In this document: positions 58,411-64,000 of the stretch, one piece after another
Position numbering within the stretch: the first letter of the stretch is position 1
How the letters are laid out: every line of letters starts with the position of its first letter
Assembly: GCA_958295985.1 (NCBI GenBank)
Contig: OY282432.1
Location: 124,001-188,000 of the forward strand
Direction: 5' to 3'
Length of the DNA stretch: 64,000 nt
Source of the DNA: an uncultured Candidatus Binatia bacterium
GTDB taxonomy: Bacteria; Desulfobacterota; Binatia; UBA9968; JAJDTQ01
The notes under the pieces: model-generated
Database searches by the model: none
What the model was told of the DNA's origin: nothing
Seen by the model: only the letters and a program-made list of their open reading frames with translations
Program-made: the position numbers and the translations under genes

Positions 58411-58568
58411 CGGGTTTGGCGGGGACTTTGGAAAGGCCCGGTCACGCGGGCTTGACTTGATTTCCCGAGTTTCTCTACTATGTCGTCATCCATCCCGACA
58501 GGAAGACGAACGCCGCTTCACCGGCCGGACGAATGCGTCCCGGAAGCGGGGGCGGAAGGAGGAAAGAA

Positions 58569-59663
58569 ATGAAACGACGCAGCTTCATCAAGACGGTGGG
58601 CACGGCGGGTCTTGCGACGGGAGCGCTTATCGCCGGCGCCCCCGCGGTCCACGCCCAGAAGAAGTATCGCTGGAAGATGGTCACCACCTGGCCGAAGAAC
58701 TTTCCGGGCCTGGGGACCGGAGCCAATTACCTCGCCGATATCATCGACAGGATGTCCGGCGGCCGCCTGACGGTGAAAGTCTACGGGGGTGGGGAACTGG
58801 TTCCTCCCTTCGAATCCTTCGACGCCGTTTCGCAGGGTACGGCGGAGATGGGACACGCGGCCGCCTACTACTGGAAGGGCAAAAGCCCGGCGGCGCAGTT
58901 CTTTGCCGCGGTCCCTTACGGACTCAACGCCGACGAGATGGCCGGTTGGATCCACTATGGCGGCGGACAGAAGCTGTGGGACGGACTGTACGCCGATTTC
59001 AACCTCAAGCCCTATGCCGTGGGCAACACGGGCGTGCAGATGGGAGGATGGTTCAACAAGGAGATCAACTCGGTGGACGACTACAAGGGCCTCAAGATGC
59101 GCATGCCGGGTCTCGGCGGGGAGGTCATCAAACGGGCCGGCGCCACGGTCGTCAACCTGCCCGGCGGCGAGATCTTCCCATCGCTGCAATCCGGCGCCAT
59201 CGACGCCACCGAGTGGGTGGGTCCGTACAACGACCTGGCCTTCGGCTTCTACAAGGCTGCCTCCTACTATTACTGGCCCGGCTGGCACGAGCCCGGTACG
59301 GTACTCGAAGCCTTCGTCAACAAGAAGGCTTACGATGCGTTGCCGTCGGACCTGCAGGCGGTCCTGGACCAGGCGGCCAAGGCGGCGTACAACGACATGC
59401 TTTCGGAGTTCACCGCACGCAACAACGCGGCTCTGGTGGAACTGGTGCAAAAACACAAGGTCAAGCTCAGGAAGTTCCCCGAGGCGGTGCTCAAGAAGAT
59501 GGCGGAACTCAGCCTGGAGGTGGTCGCCGACGCCGCGCAGGCGAGTCCCGATTCCAAGGCGGTGTTCGAGTCCTTCGACAACTTCCGCAATCAGTCTGCC
59601 AACTGGAACCGTATCGGCGAGGCCGGCTTCAGCGCTGCGAGAAGCCTGGCCATCAAGAGCTGA
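58569..59663 (+). CDS. dctP: TRAP transporter substrate-binding protein, TakP-like
   Basis: It is 364 aa from ATG 58569 (SD GGAGGAAAG). The N-terminus MKRRSFIKTVGTAG is a twin-arginine signal, so the protein is exported folded. The binding fold includes YKGLKMRMPG (the carboxylate-binding Arg) and IDATEWVGPYNDLAFGFYKAASYYYW with PGWHEPGT. This is the pattern of alpha-keto acid/lactate TRAP proteins (TakP, TTHA0766), so a 2-oxo- or 2-hydroxy-acid is the likely ligand (inference). Confidence 0.93.
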   Translation: MKRRSFIKTVGTAGLATGALIAGAPAVHAQKKYRWKMVTTWPKNFPGLGTGANYLADIIDRMSGGRLTVKVYGGGELVPPFESFDAVSQGTAEMGHAAAYYWKGKSPAAQFFAAVPYGLNADEMAGWIHYGGGQKLWDGLYADFNLKPYAVGNTGVQMGGWFNKEINSVDDYKGLKMRMPGLGGEVIKRAGATVVNLPGGEIFPSLQSGAIDATEWVGPYNDLAFGFYKAASYYYWPGWHEPGTVLEAFVNKKAYDALPSDLQAVLDQAAKAAYNDMLSEFTARNNAALVELVQKHKVKLRKFPEAVLKKMAELSLEVVADAAQASPDSKAVFESFDNFRNQSANWNRIGEAGFSAARSLAIKS

Positions 59664-59788
59664 ATCCCGCTCCCCGGCCGGGCCGGCGCCTGCGCGCGCC
59701 CATCCCGGCCGGGACCGCCCCTCCTCCTCGCGGCCCTGCCGCCCCGGACGTTGAAGCCTCCCGGCCAAATGGCATACAGTGTCCGGTC

Positions 59789-60325
59789 ATGAAAACGGCC
59801 TTGCACTCCATCGTAACGCGGCTCGACGCTTTGAACGATTGGGTCGGACGCGCCGTCGCCTGGCTGACCCTCACCATGGCCGTCGTCACGTTCATCGTCG
59901 TGACGTTGCGTTACGGCTTCAACATGGGGTGGATCTGGATGCAGGAGTCGGTGGTCTACATGCACGGCATCCTCTTCATGCTGGCCGCCGGTTACACCCT
60001 CCTCAAGGAAGGCCACGTGCGGGTGGACATCTTCTACCGCCCGCAGAGCGTCGCCTACAAGGCCGTCATCGACCTGTTGGGCGCCCTCCTGCTGTTGCTG
60101 CCCACCTGTTTCCTGATCCTGTACTACGGTTACCCCTACGTGGCGGAGTCCTGGAAGGTCCTCGAAGATTCGAAAGAGGCCGGCGGCATCCCCGGCGTGT
60201 TCCTGCTGAAATCGATCCTGTTGCTGGCCGCCGGGCTGCTGGGACTTCAGGGACTGTCCCAGGCGGCCCGCAGCCTCCTCACCCTGGCAGGCGAACCGAC
60301 GCGATCCCCCGAGGAAAACCGCTAG
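59789..60325 (+). CDS. dctQ: TRAP transporter small permease
   Basis: It is 178 aa from ATG 59789, with four membrane helices. RYGFNMGWIWMQESVVYMHGILFMLAAGYTLLKEGHVRVDIFYR is the DctQ signature. It is 125 bp downstream of dctP and 13 bp upstream of dctM. No SD is seen; a weak -10-like TACAGT lies 8 nt upstream of the ATG. Confidence 0.92.
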   Translation: MKTALHSIVTRLDALNDWVGRAVAWLTLTMAVVTFIVVTLRYGFNMGWIWMQESVVYMHGILFMLAAGYTLLKEGHVRVDIFYRPQSVAYKAVIDLLGALLLLLPTCFLILYYGYPYVAESWKVLEDSKEAGGIPGVFLLKSILLLAAGLLGLQGLSQAARSLLTLAGEPTRSPEENR

Positions 60326-60338
60326 CCGCGGAACCGGC

Positions 60339-61727
60339 GTGGAAACGTACCTGCCCATTCTCATGTTCATGGCCACGGTGGCCGTGCTGTTGCTGGGCTA
60401 TCCGGTGGCCTTCAGCCTCTCGGGCACGGCCATCGCCTTCGCCCTTATCGGCGCCTGGACGGGCCACTTCGATCTCGTCTTCCTCGGGGCTTTTCCCCAG
60501 CGCGTTTACGGCATCATGGGCAACGAGACGCTGATCGCCATCCCGCTTTTCATTTTCATGGGCGTCATGCTGGAGCGGTCGAAGATCTCCGAGGAGCTGC
60601 TCACGACCATGGGCCTCCTGTTCGGCAGTCTCAAGGGCGGCCTCGGCATCTCCATCTGCATCGTCGGCGCTCTGCTGGCCGCGTCCACCGGCATCGTCGG
60701 CGCTACGGTGGTCACCATGGGGCTCATCTCGTTGCCGGCGCTGCTCCGCTACCGCTACGACCCCTCCCTGGCCACGGGGATCATCACCGCATCCGGCACC
60801 CTGGGACAGATCATCCCGCCCAGCATCATCCTGGTCATCCTGGGCGACGTCATGAGCTCGGCCCACCAGCAGGCGCAACTGGCCTTGGGCAACTATTCTC
60901 CCGGCTCCGTCTCGGTCGGAGACCTCTTCGTGGGCGCGATCTTTCCGGGCCTCGTCCTGGTTTCCCTCTATATCGTCTACATCGGCGTCCTTGCCTTCCT
61001 GAAGCCCCACATGGCCCCCGCCATACCGGAAGCGGAGCGCGCCCTGGTGACCTCCCGGGAACTCTTCCTGCGTACCTTCAAGGTCCTCGTTCCGCCGATC
61101 CTCCTCATCGTCGGCGTACTCGGCTCGATCCTGGGCGGGGTGGCAACGCCGACCGAAGCCGCGTCCGTGGGGTGCATGGGAGCGCTGATACTGGCGTGGA
61201 TCAAGAAGCAGTTGAAGCTCGGGGTGTTGAAGGAGGTCATGCAGAGCACCACGCAGATCAACTGCATGGTGTTCGTCATCCTCCTGGGCGCCAGCATGTT
61301 CTCGCTGGTCTTCAGGGGCTACGAAGGCGACGAACTGGTGCAGGATTTTCTGACCCGGTTGCCGGGCGGTCTGCTGACCGCGTTCCTTCTCGTCATGGCG
61401 GTGATGTTCGTCATGGGGTTCTTTCTCGACTTCTTCGAGATCACCTTCGTGGTCGTGCCCATCGTGGGCCCGATCCTGCTTCAGATGGGCCTCGATCCCG
61501 TCTGGCTCGGGGTCATGATCGCCATCAACCTGCAAACCTCGTTCCTGACGCCGCCCTTCGGCTTCGCGCTCTTCTACCTGAGGGGAGTGGCGCCGCCCTC
61601 GATCACCACCATGCAGATATACAAGGGCGCGTTCCCCTTCATCCTCATCCAGCTCCTGACCCTGCTGGTGCTGTGGTTCTGGCCGGAGCTGGCGACGTGG
61701 CTGCCGCGCGTGGTCTATGGAACGTGA
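60339..61727 (+). CDS. dctM: TRAP transporter large permease
   Basis: It is 462 aa from GTG 60339, with about 12-13 membrane helices. IAIPLFIFMGVMLERS, GIVGATVVTMGLISLPALL, ASGTLGQIIPPSIILVILGD and PTEAASVG are DctM signatures. It forms the sodium-coupled transport channel with DctQ. It ends 9 bp before the helicase gene. Confidence 0.95.
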   Translation: METYLPILMFMATVAVLLLGYPVAFSLSGTAIAFALIGAWTGHFDLVFLGAFPQRVYGIMGNETLIAIPLFIFMGVMLERSKISEELLTTMGLLFGSLKGGLGISICIVGALLAASTGIVGATVVTMGLISLPALLRYRYDPSLATGIITASGTLGQIIPPSIILVILGDVMSSAHQQAQLALGNYSPGSVSVGDLFVGAIFPGLVLVSLYIVYIGVLAFLKPHMAPAIPEAERALVTSRELFLRTFKVLVPPILLIVGVLGSILGGVATPTEAASVGCMGALILAWIKKQLKLGVLKEVMQSTTQINCMVFVILLGASMFSLVFRGYEGDELVQDFLTRLPGGLLTAFLLVMAVMFVMGFFLDFFEITFVVVPIVGPILLQMGLDPVWLGVMIAINLQTSFLTPPFGFALFYLRGVAPPSITTMQIYKGAFPFILIQLLTLLVLWFWPELATWLPRVVYGT

Positions 61728-61736
61728 TTGGACGTG

Positions 61737-64000
61737 ATGCGCCCCGAAGCCAAAGCCGGTACACCCGGACCCGAAGAGCACCATCCCGCTCTGGCCCGCG
61801 GCCTCGCGCTGGACCTGGAAGTCGGCAAGGAGGATGGCGTCATCCATGCCTTCGGCGCGGTTCGCGCGGATACCGGCGAGAGCCTGACTCATTCGGGCGG
61901 CGGACTCGGCGCAGCCCTCGGGAGGCTCGATGAGTTCGCGGACGGCGCCTCCTTCATCCTCGGCCACAACCTGATCTCCTTCGACCTGCCCTTCCTGACC
62001 GCGGCGAAGCCCGACCTGCGGCTGCTCGGGTTGCCCGCGGTGGACACCCTGCGTCTCAGTCCGCTCGCCTTTCCCCGCAATCCCTATCACCATCTCGTGA
62101 AGCACTACCAGGACGGCGGACTCCGGCGCCGGCAGTTGAACGATCCGGAGCTGGACGCGCGGCTGGCGCTGGAGCTCTTCGGGGACGAGCGCCGGGCCCT
62201 GCGGGATGCCGAGCCCGGCCTGCTGACGGCCTGGCATTGGCTGGTCACGCCGAAGCCCGCGGGCGAGGACCGCGCCCTGGACGCTTTCTTTTCGGAGCTG
62301 CGCCGCAGTCCCCGGCCTGCCGACGCCGAAGCGCGCGCGGCCGTCCACGCGCGGCTGGAACGGGCCGGTTGCGCCGTCCATGCGCAGGAGGTGGCCGCGG
62401 GGGCCGGCTCGGGCTGGGCGCTGGCCTATGCGCTGGCGTGGCTGTCGGTGGCGGGGGGCAACTCGGTCATGCCGCCCTGGGTGCGCCACCAGTTCCCGGA
62501 GGCGGGCCGGCTGGTGCGCCGGTTGCGGGACACGCCCTGCACCGACGGCGCCTGCGGCTGGTGCCGGGACCGCCACGACGCCCGCAAGGAGCTGACCCGC
62601 TGGTTCGGCTTCAAGGACTTCCGCCCCGAGCCGGTGGACGCCGAAGGGCGTGCGATGCAGCAATCCATCGTCGAGGCGGCCATGGCCGGACGGCACGTGC
62701 TCGGTATCCTGCCCACGGGTACGGGCAAGTCGCTCTGCTACCAGATACCGGCGCTGTCACGCTACCACAAGACCGGCGCTCTGACGGTGGTGATCTCGCC
62801 CCTGGTAGCGTTGATGGCGGATCAGGTGGCGGGGCTGGAGGCGCACGGCATCGGCTGCGGCGTGACGGTCAACGGCCTGCTGTCCATGCCGGAGCGGGCC
62901 AACGCGCTGGACCGGGTGCGGCTGGGGGACGCGGGGATTCTCATCATCTCGCCCGAGCAGCTCAGGGCGCCCGCGCTCCGCCGGGTGCTGGACCAGCGCG
63001 AGATCGGCGCCTGGGTGCTGGACGAGGCCCACTGCCTGTCGCGCTGGGGGCACGACTTCCGGCCGGACTACCTCTACGTGAGCCGCTTCATCCGGGAGAA
63101 GGCTGCGGCTGAAGGCCCGCCGCCCGTGCTCTGTCTCACCGCCACCGCCAGACCGGACGTGGTGGACGACGTCACCCGCCACTTCCGGGACCGGGTCGGC
63201 ATCGAGCTGACCGTCGTCAACGGCGGGGTGGAGAGGGCCAACCTCACCTTCGAGGTCATGCCGACGACGGGGGCTGAAAAGCTCGCCCACGTCCATCAGG
63301 TGCTGGAGTGGCGCCTGCCGCCGGAGGCGTCCGGCGGCGCCATCATCTATTGCGCCACGCGCCGGCGGAGCGAGGAGGTGGCGGAGTTCCTCCAGTTGAA
63401 AGGCATGGCCGCGGGCCATTTCCATGCCGGGCTCCGGCCGGAGACCAGGAAGGACGTGCAGCAGCGCTTCATCGACGGCAGGTTGCGCGCCATCGCCGCC
63501 ACCAACGCCTTCGGCATGGGCATCGACAAGCCGGACGTGCGGCTGGTGGTCCACGCGGACATCCCGGGCTCGCTGGAGAACTACCTCCAGGAGGCAGGCC
63601 GCGCCGGCCGCGACCGGGCCGCCGCACGCTGCGTGCTGCTGTACACGGCCGATGACGTGGAGCGGCAGTTCGGCATGTCGGCGCGCTCGCGCCTGACCCG
63701 GGCGGAGATCGGCGGCATCCTGAGAGCGCTGCGCAAACTGGACCGGAAGAAGCGTCTGGGCGGCGAGGTGTGGGCCACCGCGGGCGAGATCCTGGGGGAA
63801 GACGAGGAGCACGTGTTCGAGCGCGATTCCGCCACCGACGACACCCGCGTGCGCACCGCGGTGGCGTGGCTGGAGGAGGCGGCGTTGCTGACCCGGGAGG
63901 CCAACCGCGTGGAGGTGTTCCCGTCGTCGCTGCGGGTGCGGTCCGCGGAGGAAGTCCGCCGGCAGCTCCGGCCGGCGGCCATCACGGAGGCCTATCGCGA
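61737..64000 (+). CDS. exonuclease-RecQ-type helicase fusion, truncated by the window end
   Basis: A partial open frame of 754 codons runs off the right edge. ATG 61737 or GTG 61734 may start it. Residues about 20-150 form a DEDD-type 3'-5' exonuclease-like domain: D26/E28 in LALDLEVG, GHNLISFDLPFL with D83, and LNDPELDARLALELF. A four-Cys cluster (CTDGACGWC near 268-276) precedes the helicase. The RecQ core has LPTGTGKSLCYQIPAL (K331), VLDEAHCLSRWGHDFRPDY, LCLTATA and NAFGMGIDKPDVR with QEAGRAGRDR. The combination recalls WRN. Start near dctM (9 bp) suggests read-through. Confidence 0.9.
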   Translation, partial: MRPEAKAGTPGPEEHHPALARGLALDLEVGKEDGVIHAFGAVRADTGESLTHSGGGLGAALGRLDEFADGASFILGHNLISFDLPFLTAAKPDLRLLGLPAVDTLRLSPLAFPRNPYHHLVKHYQDGGLRRRQLNDPELDARLALELFGDERRALRDAEPGLLTAWHWLVTPKPAGEDRALDAFFSELRRSPRPADAEARAAVHARLERAGCAVHAQEVAAGAGSGWALAYALAWLSVAGGNSVMPPWVRHQFPEAGRLVRRLRDTPCTDGACGWCRDRHDARKELTRWFGFKDFRPEPVDAEGRAMQQSIVEAAMAGRHVLGILPTGTGKSLCYQIPALSRYHKTGALTVVISPLVALMADQVAGLEAHGIGCGVTVNGLLSMPERANALDRVRLGDAGILIISPEQLRAPALRRVLDQREIGAWVLDEAHCLSRWGHDFRPDYLYVSRFIREKAAAEGPPPVLCLTATARPDVVDDVTRHFRDRVGIELTVVNGGVERANLTFEVMPTTGAEKLAHVHQVLEWRLPPEASGGAIIYCATRRRSEEVAEFLQLKGMAAGHFHAGLRPETRKDVQQRFIDGRLRAIAATNAFGMGIDKPDVRLVVHADIPGSLENYLQEAGRAGRDRAAARCVLLYTADDVERQFGMSARSRLTRAEIGGILRALRKLDRKKRLGGEVWATAGEILGEDEEHVFERDSATDDTRVRTAVAWLEEAALLTREANRVEVFPSSLRVRSAEEVRRQLRPAAITEAYR

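Noticed and set aside
61737..64000. Large minus-strand ORFs at 60279-62696 and 62757-63812
   Set aside because: They are shadows of dctM and the exonuclease-helicase frame, which has intact helicase motifs on the plus strand.

Overview
The window comes from a GC-rich Gram-negative bacterium: it carries lpxC (lipid A synthesis), an RlpA-type lipoprotein, TRAP transporters and NtrY signalling. The order DUF177-rpmF-plsX-fabD-fabG-acpP-glyA-nrdR-ribD-ribE followed by yebC-ruvC-ruvA-ruvB resembles deltaproteobacterial (Geobacter-type) chromosomes. The many CaiB, MaoC, LLM-oxidoreductase, DUF6282 and TRAP genes also fit uncultured lineages such as Tectomicrobia. The lineage is inference from gene order, not proven. 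No rRNA or tRNA gene was seen. Layout: 1-7.6 kb (minus) is a fatty acid/phospholipid, one-carbon and riboflavin cluster lacking fabH and fabF. 7.8-9.15 kb (plus) holds a degenerate HtrA-like protein and a YbgC thioesterase. 9.2-16 kb (minus) runs yebC-ruvCAB, then an NtrY-type sensor kinase, then an unusual protein in which a phosphorylatable NtrX-like receiver domain is fused to a complete LpxC. 16.2-22.2 kb holds rlpA, a metallo-beta-lactamase-fold hydrolase, a CitE-like lyase, an acyl-CoA dehydrogenase and an orphan solute-binding protein with a DUF3047 protein. 22.2-34.5 kb is a complete type III-B (Cmr) CRISPR-Cas locus, all on the minus strand: cmr2(cas10)-cmr3-cmr4-cmr5-cmr6/cmr1 fusion-CARF/HEPN nuclease-cas1-cas2-leader-array (14 repeats, 13 spacers)-cas6. 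Its base composition looks lower in GC than the flanks. Cas10 keeps both the HD motif and GGDD, so cyclic oligoadenylate signalling to the CARF/HEPN protein is expected. Every spacer has a reading frame without stops on the strand complementary to the crRNA, as expected for an RNA-targeting system. 34.6-46.5 kb is mostly housekeeping and metabolism: MaoC, CaiB, aconitase, an EamA exporter, a FemAB-like protein, ClpA/ClpS, a cupin and IlvD. 46.5-48.5 kb is a small island with an unrecognised basic protein overlapping a protein with a degenerate ImmA/IrrE-like domain. 48.6-54.8 kb (minus) is a catabolic cluster: molybdenum hydroxylase large subunit, MFS, MaoC, LLM oxidoreductase and DUF6282 amidohydrolase. 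55-61.7 kb (plus) has a sirtuin, a beta-propeller protein, an MFS transporter, a small membrane protein and a TakP-like TRAP transporter. The window ends inside a large exonuclease-RecQ helicase fusion that runs off the edge. How the parts fit: the left third is core envelope, lipid and DNA-repair machinery, where the REC-LpxC/NtrY pair suggests direct two-component control of lipid A synthesis. The centre is acquired immunity. The right third is acyl-CoA, organic-acid and aromatic-type catabolism with dedicated transport.
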